A stretch of 64,000 nt of DNA, from contig NZ_VWOX01000007.1 in assembly GCF_008629675.1 (NCBI RefSeq), forward strand, positions 186,001 to 250,000, written 5' to 3'. Below are positions 44,292-53,364 of the stretch, in pieces. Position 1 is the first letter of the stretch. The number at the start of each line of letters is the position of its first letter. The position numbers were made by a program, and so were the translations under genes. The notes beneath the pieces were generated by a model. It was given only the letters and a program-made list of their open reading frames with translations, had not been told where the DNA came from and did no database searches. The DNA is from Roseiconus nitratireducens (GTDB taxonomy: Bacteria > Planctomycetota > Planctomycetia > Pirellulales > Pirellulaceae).

Positions 44292-47200
44292 GTGCACCAG
44301 AACGTGATTTTGTCGACGTGGTTGCTGGACGTCTTTGTGAAAGCGTCGCTGTTCCTGGCGATCGTCTGGTTGGGATCCCTTGTTCTCCGCAAACGCTCGG
44401 CTGCCGCGCAGCATCGCTGGTGGACGCTGGGATTTGTCGGTTGTCTTCTCATTCCGGTTGTCTCGGTGGTTTCGCCGGGATGGACACCTGCGTGTATTCC
44501 CGCATGGATGCAGATCGGTGCGGAACCCCAAGTCAGCACGATCGCGAACTCGGAACCACCCGCGGTCTTTTCCTCCCCGCGAAACGACGGCTCGCTTCCC
44601 TTCATCGAAGTTCGCCAGCAGCGACCCGTTGTGACGCGAGCTTCGCGACCGCCAGCGGAGGAACGCGGGTCGAGCATGCCACGCGGGCAGGAATCGCCCG
44701 GCTCGGAGGTCGCCCCTGCCGCGTCGGCAACCGCAAGCTTGGCGTCCAGTTTCGCATTCTCGTGGTCCCGAATGCTGGTGATTGTTTGGGGCACCGGCGC
44801 GGGCATCATTCTGCTTCGTGCCGTTTGGCGGCACTGGCTGCTCAACCGCATGCTTGGCCGTTGCACCAGGCTGATGGACGAGGATTGGATCGGGTTGCTC
44901 AGCGAAACCTCTCGTATGCTTGGCGTAAGGGGACGGGTTCAGTTGCTCGAACACCCGGAAGCACATTCACCGGTCAGTTCCGGAGTATGGCATCCTGCCG
45001 TGATCCTGCCAAACGATGCGAGGTGCTGGAGTCTTGAGCGGAGGCGACTGGTCCTGCTTCATGAACTGGCTCACGTGGCACGAAGAGACGTGCTCGCACA
45101 AACCGTGGCGAGATTGGCTTTCGGTTTGTACTGGTTTCATCCGCTTGCCTGGTACGGCCTGCTTCAAATGCGGAAGCTGCGGGAAACGGCCTGTGACGAT
45201 TTGGTGCTCAGTTGTGGTCAGCAGCCCGCGGGGTATGCCGACGTCTTGCTGGACATTGCCCGGTCCTACCGCCATCAGGCCAACGCGACCGCCGTCGGCA
45301 TGGCTCACAGTAGCAATGTCGAGAGTCGGATCATGGCCATTCTCGACAGTACTCGCCGGCATGTGTCGCTCAGTCGGACGTCCGCTCGCATGTTGTTCGC
45401 GTTCGCGGCGGCGCTCGTCTGCCTTGTCGGGACGGCCGAGTTCCAGACACGGGCCCAGACGCCTTCCTCCGACACCGAGAAGGAAACGGAGAGTGAAACG
45501 CAAGCGAGCGACTCCGCCGACGCCAGCCTTCGCGATATGCGAATTCGCATTCTGGACGATCAGGGGAAACCGCTTGAGGGTGCGATGCTGCAAATCGGAG
45601 TCTGGTACGCCGAGGGTTACGATGGCTACCGCACGCCAAAGCAGCACACTGCCGATGCAAACGGAATGGTCGTTCTGCGGTTGCCAAAGCGGCTCAACAT
45701 CCTTCGCTTGTGGCCCAAACAACCGGGCTACGTCGGGCAATTCAAAAACTTCGGACAGGGAACACACCGTGAAGGCGAGTTAATTCCTGATGAGTTGGAG
45801 TTCAGGCTTGCCAAAGGCCATCCCATCGGCGGTCGGATTGTCGACGAAGCGGGCCAGCCCATCGAAGGCGTGCACGTTCGCGTGAAAGTGGATGACGTGC
45901 CGGGCGTCAGCACGTGGCTTACCGATTCCTTTGGCCAACCGACGGTGAAGACGGACTCCAACGGACGTTGGCAGCTTAACAATGCGCCAGCCCAGCGCGA
46001 GAAGGGAACCGACTGGACGTTCGAGTTGAAACTGAGCCACGACGACTTTGTCACGGACAAGTACTGGGGCGAATCTCAACGCGCCCAAGGTGTCGGTACC
46101 GCTGAGCTTCGGCGAGGTGCGGCGGAAGTCGTCCTGCACCGCGGAACGCCCGTCCATGGAACCGTCGTGGACCGAGAAGGAAAGCCGGTCACCAAGGGCT
46201 GGGTCGTTTGGAGCGACGAGCCATATTTCAACGACGGCGTCTTTGAAGCAGAACTGCAAGGCGATGGCAGTTTTCGGACGCCACCGCTGCCCGAAGCCGA
46301 ATACCCGATCACGATTGTTGCTCCCGGCTTTGCCGCACAGCGACGCATGATCAAAGTCGGCAGTGACTCTGCGGAACAACCGTTCGAACTGCAACCGGGT
46401 AAGCGAATCACGATTCGCTTCGTCGACAGCGCGGGAAGTCCCGTGCCAAAGGTGGGCGTCTATCTGGCAAATTCAAGCGCATCGAATACCTGGCAGGGCT
46501 CGAACGCCCTGCACAACCACAAACATCCGAACGTCCCGGACTACGGAATTCCCCGACAAGCCAACGAACAAGGCGTGTTCGTCTGGGACTGGGCACCCGA
46601 AGAACCAGTTCGATACAGCGTGGGAGCCAAGGGGTTTGCTCGACAGGAGATTGCCCTCGTTGCGAAAAGCGATCCCCACGTCGTGACGCTCGCGAGCGCG
46701 CGAGTTGCCACGGGTTTGGTGACGGATAAAACGACGGGCGAGCCCATCGCAGACTTTCAAGTGATGCCGGTCATTGTCTTTCGTCCCAACTTTTTCAGCA
46801 CACGGTATGCGGATGTGAAGCAAGGGGCCCAAGGCCGCTACGAGCTGCCGCTCACGGGCAGCGCCGACCCCAACGATCGCTATCGCGTCCGTTTCGAAGC
46901 GGAGGGTTATCGGTCCATCATCAGCGAAGAGTCCTTCGGCCCGCTGGACGGTCGAGCCACTCTCAACGCGCAACTGGAACGTGCGCCGGCTCGGAAAGGT
47001 CGCGTTCTGGACGCAAAAGGCACGCCGGTTGCCAACGCGAGCGTCCTGGAAGGCACCCCGACCTGGGTTCCTAACACGAGCAACGGGGAACCCAGCGGGT
47101 TTCGCGAGCGGATCGGAGAAACCGACAGCGATGGCCGGTTTGAACTGGGCGCGACCACGGAGCCGGTTCGGCTTCGGGTCCTGCACGAGGCGGGCTTCGT

Positions 47201-48380
47201 CGAGAAGCTTCTCCAGCCGGAGGACGATTCCGTCGGCGAACTGAAACTCCAGCCGTGGGCGAAAGTCTCTGGTCGCTTGATGCGAGACGGCAAACCGGTG
47301 GGGAATCAGTCCATCTATTTCAGCGCTCTGGTGAATCGAGGACTGGGCGAACCGAGATTCCAGGATTCCTACCACGCTCAAACCGGGCCCGACGGCACGT
47401 TTTCGTTTGAACGTCTTCCGCCCGTCACCGGTAGCCTGAGACCGTACCTGGGGCCCTGGCGCGATTCTCCGCTGACGTCGGCACAGAGCCTGCCTCTGGA
47501 ACTGCGACCGGGTGAACGCCGCGAAGTGGAACTTGGTGGTGACGGTGCCGTCCTGACCGGGCAGGTGGTGGCGACCGGTCGCGATGAAGTCCCGCTGGAT
47601 CGTCAGTATTCACTCAACTACCTGGTCAGCCGCGACCGCTCGATACGCGAGTTGCCCGAAGATTTTCCGCCGTTGAGTTTTGATCCGTCCAGTCCCATGC
47701 AGCTCGCCTGGAGCCTGGACCCACATTTTTCTGACTACCTGGCGACGCGCGAGCACCATTTCGTCAAGCTGACCCCTGACGGAGACCTGCGGGTGACGGG
47801 AATTGCCCCGGGCGACTACGATCTCGTGATTCGCCTTTACGAGCAACCCGCTGGCTGCCTGGTCGAAACCGTGGGCGAGAAGATCGTTCCCGTCCAGGTG
47901 AGAGGCGATGAAACGATGGATCTAGGTCGAATCGAAGTGCCATGCCGCGCCGGGCCGCGTCCGGGCAGCGACATGCGTGCTTTCGAGTTCGTTGATGCGA
48001 CTGGAGAACAACAGACGGTCAACGAGATGGCGGGGCGTCATGTCCTGATGCAGGTGTGGGCCAGTTGGTGTGCTCCGTGTCTCGCGAGCATGCCCGACAT
48101 CCAACACACGGCCGACGATCTGGCGGCAGACGCCGTCACCTTTGTCGGACTGAACATCGATGAAGACTCCGGTCAAGCCAGCCGATTGGCGAAGCAAATG
48201 AACTGGAGCTGGTGCCAGAATTACCTCGGCGAAGGTTCCGACATGGCCCGTCAATTGGCAATCAGCTCGGTGCCGACGTACTACCTGATCGGCCCCGACG
48301 GCAAGCTGGTGGCTTCGGCAACTGAATGGACTGACATCAAGAAGCAGTTGGCCGCTTCACTCGCTGCGACCAACGAGTGA
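44292..48380 (+). CDS. M56 peptidase, carboxypeptidase-regulatory repeats and thioredoxin domain fusion
   Basis: The 1362-residue protein starts with GTG, 2 nt after the BlaI stop. The N-terminal part (about 1-390) is a BlaR1-type M56 membrane protease: spans near 8-30, 45-62, 160-180 and 367-386, and a metalloprotease motif HELAH at 257-261 followed by RETACDDLVL. A long extracytoplasmic part (about 410-1230) contains several carboxypeptidase regulatory-like repeats (such as GGRIVDEAGQPIEGVHVRVK and TVVDREGKPVTKGWV). The last 130 residues are a thioredoxin/TlpA-like domain with Cys1260 and Cys1263 in WASWCAPC. The substrate is expected to be the adjacent BlaI. The redox module is unusual here. 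Confidence 0.92.
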   Translation: MHQNVILSTWLLDVFVKASLFLAIVWLGSLVLRKRSAAAQHRWWTLGFVGCLLIPVVSVVSPGWTPACIPAWMQIGAEPQVSTIANSEPPAVFSSPRNDGSLPFIEVRQQRPVVTRASRPPAEERGSSMPRGQESPGSEVAPAASATASLASSFAFSWSRMLVIVWGTGAGIILLRAVWRHWLLNRMLGRCTRLMDEDWIGLLSETSRMLGVRGRVQLLEHPEAHSPVSSGVWHPAVILPNDARCWSLERRRLVLLHELAHVARRDVLAQTVARLAFGLYWFHPLAWYGLLQMRKLRETACDDLVLSCGQQPAGYADVLLDIARSYRHQANATAVGMAHSSNVESRIMAILDSTRRHVSLSRTSARMLFAFAAALVCLVGTAEFQTRAQTPSSDTEKETESETQASDSADASLRDMRIRILDDQGKPLEGAMLQIGVWYAEGYDGYRTPKQHTADANGMVVLRLPKRLNILRLWPKQPGYVGQFKNFGQGTHREGELIPDELEFRLAKGHPIGGRIVDEAGQPIEGVHVRVKVDDVPGVSTWLTDSFGQPTVKTDSNGRWQLNNAPAQREKGTDWTFELKLSHDDFVTDKYWGESQRAQGVGTAELRRGAAEVVLHRGTPVHGTVVDREGKPVTKGWVVWSDEPYFNDGVFEAELQGDGSFRTPPLPEAEYPITIVAPGFAAQRRMIKVGSDSAEQPFELQPGKRITIRFVDSAGSPVPKVGVYLANSSASNTWQGSNALHNHKHPNVPDYGIPRQANEQGVFVWDWAPEEPVRYSVGAKGFARQEIALVAKSDPHVVTLASARVATGLVTDKTTGEPIADFQVMPVIVFRPNFFSTRYADVKQGAQGRYELPLTGSADPNDRYRVRFEAEGYRSIISEESFGPLDGRATLNAQLERAPARKGRVLDAKGTPVANASVLEGTPTWVPNTSNGEPSGFRERIGETDSDGRFELGATTEPVRLRVLHEAGFVEKLLQPEDDSVGELKLQPWAKVSGRLMRDGKPVGNQSIYFSALVNRGLGEPRFQDSYHAQTGPDGTFSFERLPPVTGSLRPYLGPWRDSPLTSAQSLPLELRPGERREVELGGDGAVLTGQVVATGRDEVPLDRQYSLNYLVSRDRSIRELPEDFPPLSFDPSSPMQLAWSLDPHFSDYLATREHHFVKLTPDGDLRVTGIAPGDYDLVIRLYEQPAGCLVETVGEKIVPVQVRGDETMDLGRIEVPCRAGPRPGSDMRAFEFVDATGEQQTVNEMAGRHVLMQVWASWCAPCLASMPDIQHTADDLAADAVTFVGLNIDEDSGQASRLAKQMNWSWCQNYLGEGSDMARQLAISSVPTYYLIGPDGKLVASATEWTDIKKQLAASLAATNE

Positions 48381-48676
48381 TTTCGACCGTTCGTCGCCAA
48401 CTTGACGGACCACCATTCGAAAGACTCGCTCGAGACACTCCAGACGGCTGATTCGGCGACGGCTGACGACGCATCAAACCGAAACCCGAGAAGGAGTAAG
48501 ATTGAGCCTTCGCGGAAAACCTCGCGGCAACAGACGCTGATCCGCAAAAGATCGTTCAGGACGGAATGATGCACGGTCGTCCGCCAACCGCGACACCATG
48601 GTCGGGTGAGTGCTGTCGGCGTGTTTCACCCCCATGGTTTGTGTGTGCGTCAGTCACGATGGGGGCCGGTTCTTCT
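48381..48676 (+). other. Spacer between convergent genes
   Basis: About 300 bp between the M56 stop and the end of the channel gene on the other strand. No gene, hairpin or T-run terminator was recognised. Confidence 0.4.
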
Positions 48677-49753
48677 TCAGAGCATGAAGGAAACGCTCAA
48701 AACAACGATCAACAGGATCGGATACAGCCAGCGGGACCAGCGGTCGAAGCGATTGACCAGTGCCTTTCTCTCGCGTTTTAACAGGGTGGTGTTGGACACC
48801 GTTTGAAGCAAGCCCACGAAGACCAAGAGTGTCGATAACAGGATGAACCGGTCCATGCGAGTGACATAAGAAACGCGGGGCAGCATCACAGTGATTGCAA
48901 ACAGATAGGCAACCAGCGTCAGAAAAGCGGAAGTTGAGATGCCGATACTTGTTCCGACTTGCTCGGGATCAATCCACCTTGGCAGCCACGACATGATGAC
49001 GATCAGGCACAGGGGAATGATCACTTTCAGGATGTAGTAGCCTGCCCGGCGGGTTATGCCAATTCGCATCTCGTACCCGGCGCGACCCTCCGCAGTCTCG
49101 ACACCCAGGTAGGGCCGTGGCTCCGCTTTCCAAGAGACGACGTCGAAATCCGGTAACGAGAACGACTTTGCGATTTGAGATGGAATTCCGTTCGCGACGA
49201 GTGGTACGACGGTGATGTCTTGTTCCGAAAGTCGCGGCGCTACCAGATGAATGGAGAGGACCTGGCTATCGAATGGGAAATCGTGCAGCTCCAAGGGTTG
49301 CGAAAAATGGCCCCATACTTTTTGCTGCTCGATCACCGTTCCATCGGGCTGAATCTCGACAAAGTCAGGATACGACCTCCACTGATTCTGCAAGCCAACG
49401 ATGGTCAGCTGAGGATTCCAAATCTCCGTCAATCGTCGATTGATTGGTCCGGGGCCTTCGTGAACCAGAAACGGACTCTTCCAGCGGGCTTCGTAGAACA
49501 CGCTTGCGGCGAAGCTTTGATCGGCCGAATTCACTTCATCGATATCAAGGACGATGACTCTGATCTGCACCTCCGTCGGTTCGCCCCACGCCGTGGGGCG
49601 TTCCAATTCAGGCTTCGGCTGATCCTGAGCCACCGGCGGCACATCGCGCGGCGACGTTTGCGGATCGTCCGCCCCGCCGACGCCCGGCCAGAGGCCGAGC
49701 GTCACGACGAGAACGAACAACTCAAAGAAACGGCGATTTCCCGTCCAAGTCAT
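48677..49753 (-). CDS. Pentameric ligand-gated ion channel homologue
   Basis: The start was set at ATG 49753 with a GCAGG site 2-3 nt upstream; the longer frame begins with a weak TTG. The 358-residue product has a signal-peptide-like N-terminus (about 1-28) and a ligand-binding beta-sandwich. The sandwich has the family-typical segments RRLTEIWNPQLTIVGLQN and LHDFPFDSQVLSIHL, the latter matching the conserved Pro loop. Four membrane helices follow: YYILKVIIPLCLIVIMSWLP (M1), GTSIGISTSAFLTLVAYLFA (M2, pore), a third containing MDRFILLSTLLVFVGLLQTV and a C-terminal LYPILLIVVLSVSFML (M4). This order is that of the GLIC/ELIC channels. The canonical Cys pair of animal channels is absent, as in other bacterial members. 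It starts 19 nt after the sulfatase stop. Confidence 0.9.
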   Translation of the reverse strand: MTWTGNRRFFELFVLVVTLGLWPGVGGADDPQTSPRDVPPVAQDQPKPELERPTAWGEPTEVQIRVIVLDIDEVNSADQSFAASVFYEARWKSPFLVHEGPGPINRRLTEIWNPQLTIVGLQNQWRSYPDFVEIQPDGTVIEQQKVWGHFSQPLELHDFPFDSQVLSIHLVAPRLSEQDITVVPLVANGIPSQIAKSFSLPDFDVVSWKAEPRPYLGVETAEGRAGYEMRIGITRRAGYYILKVIIPLCLIVIMSWLPRWIDPEQVGTSIGISTSAFLTLVAYLFAITVMLPRVSYVTRMDRFILLSTLLVFVGLLQTVSNTTLLKRERKALVNRFDRWSRWLYPILLIVVLSVSFML

Positions 49754-49772
49754 TGCCTGCGAGCGGCACAAA

Positions 49773-52199
49773 TCATTGCCGCCTCATGATGCGTTTGGCT
49801 TCGAGTTCGAGGTTCAGGTAAGGCTCGCCCTTGACCGACACTGCAACGCCCTGAATCGTGCCATCGGTGAACTTGCCCGGGGCCTTGTACAGCGTACTCA
49901 CCGCGTCTTCGCTGTCGTATCCGACGCAGAGGCCTTCACCGGAGAAGCTGAACTTGCCCGGCTGGGTGCGCATCTTGCCGGACGCCACCACTTTGTCGTC
50001 GACATAGAGCTTGGTCTCGCCCAGGGTCTCGCCATGGTCGCCTTTGCCAGTCTTCTCGAACGCCATGCCGAGGGTGTATTTACCCGGCTTGAGTGTCACG
50101 TCAGACTCGAACACCTGCTCCGGCTCGATGCCAAGAAAGTTGTACACGTAGTAGAGCTTCTGGTCCTTGATGAACAGCGCATGGCCGCCGAAGCGTGAAC
50201 CTTGGGCGAAGATCACGCCTTCGGTTTTGTCGGTGACCTCGACGTTGGCAAGGATCTTGTACGAACGACCCCGCACGTTGACCGCCACCCCTTCCGGTAC
50301 AGGTTCCGTATCTGGGTAGTACCGGTACGTGTCGCGGGGAGGCTCTTCGGTCGGGCGTGGGACGGTTATGATTTCTACAGCAAGGCGATCGTCCAGTGGC
50401 AGCACGTTGTTCTCTTTCGCCTGTTCCATCCAGAGGTCTCTCAGCTCCTTCAGCTTATCCGGGTACTTGTCGGCGAGGTTGTTAGACTGCGAGCGGTCCT
50501 CCACCATGTTGTAAAGCTCCCATTCGTCCTGATCGAAGTCCCCTTTTCCACCCAGCGGAACGTGCACGGAGGCTGCATGCCATCCATCCTTCCAGATACC
50601 GCGCGTGCCGAACATCTCGTAGATCTGGACCCGTTTCTGCGTCGGGGCGTCCGGTTTGGCATCAAACGTGTAGGCCATGGATACGCCGTAGAGCGGGTAC
50701 TGTTTTACGCCGTGATTGAACTCCGGCATTTCGAGTCCGGTGATCTCGAGCAGCGTCGGCACGATATCCGTTGAATGGTGGTACTGGTGGCGCAGCTCGC
50801 CACGTGCCTTGATGCCTTTGGGCCAGCTGATCACCAGCGGATCCGCGGTGCCCCCCTCGTACTCTGAGTAGCGTTTGAAGAACTTGTAAGGCGCCGAAAA
50901 GGCGGCAGCCCAGCCGGTCGGGAAGTGTTCGTAGGTGTCGGGACCGCCCAGCTTGTCGATATACTTCATGTTGTCTTCGAGACTGTCCGGAAAGCTGTTG
51001 AAAAACTTGTTCTCGTTGACCGAACCGTTGGGCGATCCCTCTCCGGAGGTGCCGTTGTCGGCAGCGTAAATGATGAGCGTGTTTTCGTACTGATCTGTTT
51101 CCTTCAGGTAGTCGATGACACGGCCGATCTGGTGGTCCGTGTAAGAGGAATAGGCCGCCCAGACCTCCGCCATGCGGTTGAAGAGCTGCTTTTCCTGGTC
51201 GTTCAGTGTGTTCCACGGACGGACGTAATCCAACGGGTTGGCCAAGTCTTTCGGAAGAGGATTGACGGCGGTGTTGACGGTATTCTCGGGGATGATGCCC
51301 CTCTCTTTCATCCGTTTAGTTACCCATACGCGATAGGCGTCGTAACCGTCGTCAAACTTGCCCTTGTATTTGGCGATCCATTCCTTGGGAGCCTGGTGTG
51401 GCGCGTGGTTGGCCCCGGGGTTGAACCACATGAAGAAGGGTTTGGATGGATTCGAAGCGTTCTTGTTACGGAGCATCTCGATCGCCTGATCCGCGAGATC
51501 CTTGGACAAGTGATAACCATCCTCGGGCATGTACGGCTGCTCGATGAAATCGTTGTCCTTGACCAGGAACGGATACCACTGGTTGGTCTCGCCGCCGAGG
51601 AAACCGTAAAAGCGGTCCCATCCTTTCTGCAACGGCCACTCGCCGCGATACCCGCCCGGCGCCACATCAACTTCCGGCACATTGTGGTTCTTGCCGAGCC
51701 ACAAGGTGGCGTAGCCATTGGACTGCAACACTTCCGCAATGGTCGTGACCTCTCTGGGAAAGCGAGTGCTATAACCCGGGAATCCCTCTGCACCTTCGGC
51801 AACATTGGCATACCCATTGATCCAGTGGGTGCGGCCGGTCTGCAATGTGGAACGTGTCGGCGAGCACAGGGCGGTAGTATGCCAATTGGTGTAAATCAGC
51901 CCATCAGCGGCGAGGCTGTCGAGTGTCGGCATGCTGAGGCGGCCGCCATAGGGAGACCAGGCCGCCTGGCCCGTGTCGTCGTACAAAATGAACAGAATAT
52001 TCGGCGCTCCTTCCGGTGCCTTCTTGGGCATGAACGGTGTCCAATCCGGTTTGGAATCACGGACGTCCAGCTCGATCTTGCCTTCGAATCCTCGAAGGAG
52101 ATCCGATGAGGAATCGTCCGTCGACTCTTGTTGCGCCCACGCGGAGCTGACGAAAAGAAATGCCGTCGCCACGACGACAGCTGGCCTCATGACTTTCAT
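49773..52199 (-). CDS. Secreted type I sulfatase with C-terminal beta-sandwich domain
   Basis: ATG 52199 has an AAGGA site about 5-6 nt upstream and opens a signal peptide (KVMRPAVVVATAFLFVSSAW, then AQQ). The 808-residue enzyme has NILFILYDDTGQAAWSPYGG with the first metal residues, active-site Cys112 in CSPTR, GKNHNVPEVDVAPGGYRGEW and AADNGTSGEGSPNGSVNEN. The C-terminal part (about 640-800) is a beta-sandwich accessory domain. It is related to 38841-41303 (both CSPTR type with the same C-terminal extension). The channel homologue follows 19 nt later and may be co-transcribed. The substrate is unknown. Confidence 0.95.
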   Translation of the reverse strand: MKVMRPAVVVATAFLFVSSAWAQQESTDDSSSDLLRGFEGKIELDVRDSKPDWTPFMPKKAPEGAPNILFILYDDTGQAAWSPYGGRLSMPTLDSLAADGLIYTNWHTTALCSPTRSTLQTGRTHWINGYANVAEGAEGFPGYSTRFPREVTTIAEVLQSNGYATLWLGKNHNVPEVDVAPGGYRGEWPLQKGWDRFYGFLGGETNQWYPFLVKDNDFIEQPYMPEDGYHLSKDLADQAIEMLRNKNASNPSKPFFMWFNPGANHAPHQAPKEWIAKYKGKFDDGYDAYRVWVTKRMKERGIIPENTVNTAVNPLPKDLANPLDYVRPWNTLNDQEKQLFNRMAEVWAAYSSYTDHQIGRVIDYLKETDQYENTLIIYAADNGTSGEGSPNGSVNENKFFNSFPDSLEDNMKYIDKLGGPDTYEHFPTGWAAAFSAPYKFFKRYSEYEGGTADPLVISWPKGIKARGELRHQYHHSTDIVPTLLEITGLEMPEFNHGVKQYPLYGVSMAYTFDAKPDAPTQKRVQIYEMFGTRGIWKDGWHAASVHVPLGGKGDFDQDEWELYNMVEDRSQSNNLADKYPDKLKELRDLWMEQAKENNVLPLDDRLAVEIITVPRPTEEPPRDTYRYYPDTEPVPEGVAVNVRGRSYKILANVEVTDKTEGVIFAQGSRFGGHALFIKDQKLYYVYNFLGIEPEQVFESDVTLKPGKYTLGMAFEKTGKGDHGETLGETKLYVDDKVVASGKMRTQPGKFSFSGEGLCVGYDSEDAVSTLYKAPGKFTDGTIQGVAVSVKGEPYLNLELEAKRIMRRQ

Positions 52200-52321
52200 G
52201 CTGTTCCTTTTAGTAATCGCGAAAGTGCAAAGCGTGTTGATGTTTCAAGGTCTTCGTAGAAAGGTGGACGTGGGCTTACGGACTATCGCAGGTCGGCCCA
52301 CGTCGAGTTCGCAGGGCAAGG

Positions 52322-52555
52322 TCATTTGGTCCGACCGAGCATCACCACCTTGAAGTTCGGCGGGTACTTCTGGAGCACCTGCTACCGACTTGCTTCGTCG
52401 CCAAGCGGGATGACAAGCGGGAGATGCCGGACCCCGTCGGACACGTCTTCCTTGGAATTGGTGTAGAGGTTCGTGACGGTCGGCACCGTGCCTTTCGCTT
52501 CGCCAACGTGCCATTTGCCAACGGGCTTGGGGGCAATATCGATCGCGATGGACCA
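52322..52555 (-). pseudogene. Decayed coding fragment with internal TAG
   Basis: The minus-strand frame reads WSIAIDIAPKPVGKWHVGEA, then KGTVPTVTNLYTNSKEDVSD and GVRHLPLVIPLGDEASR. It then meets a TAG and continues QVLQKYPPNFKVVMLGRTK to a stop at 52322. The sequence on both sides of the TAG is protein-like, so one stop separates parts of a once longer gene. The family is not recognised. It runs directly on from the response regulator remnant next to it and may be part of the same lost gene. Confidence 0.5.
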
Positions 52556-52755
52556 TTACCACATTTTTTGTGCCAATCACTGGCAACGAGACATCGATGA
52601 CCGATCATATCGGGACGTAGCTTTCCGGCGGTTCGCAGGAGCGCGCTTTCATCGGCCACGATAAAAACCGAATCGCACTGCTCTTCCAGGAGGCTCCGCA
52701 CGCCTTCAAGCATTGGCATTGGGTTGTGCGCAATCATCACGATGTCGTATTTCAT
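52540..52755 (-). pseudogene. Response regulator receiver-domain remnant
   Basis: From ATG 52755 the minus strand reads MKYDIVMIAHNPMPMLEGVR, SLLEEQCDSVFIVADESALL and RTAGKLRPDMI, the first half of a receiver domain. A frameshift near 52600 then moves the reading to VIDVSLPVIGTKNVVM, which has the phosphoacceptor-type Asp of a receiver strand. The rest of the receiver and any output domain are missing. The frameshift is read from the sequence. Confidence 0.65.
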
Positions 52756-53364
52756 TCGGTTTGTAAGTCCGGTAAATCGCACGCGCGCCAGTGGGCGGGT
52801 GCGGCCACCAGTGGGCACACCCGCGCACCGCTGGGGCTAGGCCAACCTCTCAATTGTGTCCGACAGCAACCGGTCGTCTGCCAGAGGCCATGAAGTAGAC
52901 CACTCGGCCGAACGGAACAATCACATTCGAATCTGCCCGCATGGTGCAGATCGCCGGAATCGAAAGTCCAAGAGTGGAACTGCTCAAATTGCGTGAAGAA
53001 GATGCGAGGATCGCCGTCCGCCGTAACTGGACTCGCTCTCAGTGATTCATAAAGCGAGCCCTAAGACGACACTTTTCGCTGTCGCGTAGATCGACAGCGC
53101 CACCTACAATCAAAAACACCGTGATTTGCCGTGCAATGAGCGACAAGGCGGTAGACGCCGGTAGTTGCGATAGAACCCGCGGCTATGTCACGCGGTTCAC
53201 GCAATGGCACACTCGTGAGCCAGGTGCAGGCGCTTCGAGCCCGCTTCGCCAAGCACGCCTGCCGCGAAGCTTTGATCGGACGAATCGGTTGCGTTGATTC
53301 GAATCTCGGTTGGGAGCAGGCTGGCCGATTGGCAATTTTGCTCCGGAGAGATGCCCAGGCTTGG
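52756..53364 (+). other. Spacer with an inverted-repeat element
   Basis: About 600 bp without a supported gene. The element at 53121-53200 is the only structure noted. Open frames here are short and lack domains. Confidence 0.5.
53121..53200 (+). repeat. Inverted-repeat element, copy 3
   Basis: An 80-bp element starting GTGATTTGCC and ending CGCGGTTCAC, with the core GCGACAAGGCGGTAGACGCC followed by GGT. It is the most diverged of the three forward copies. Confidence 0.6.
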
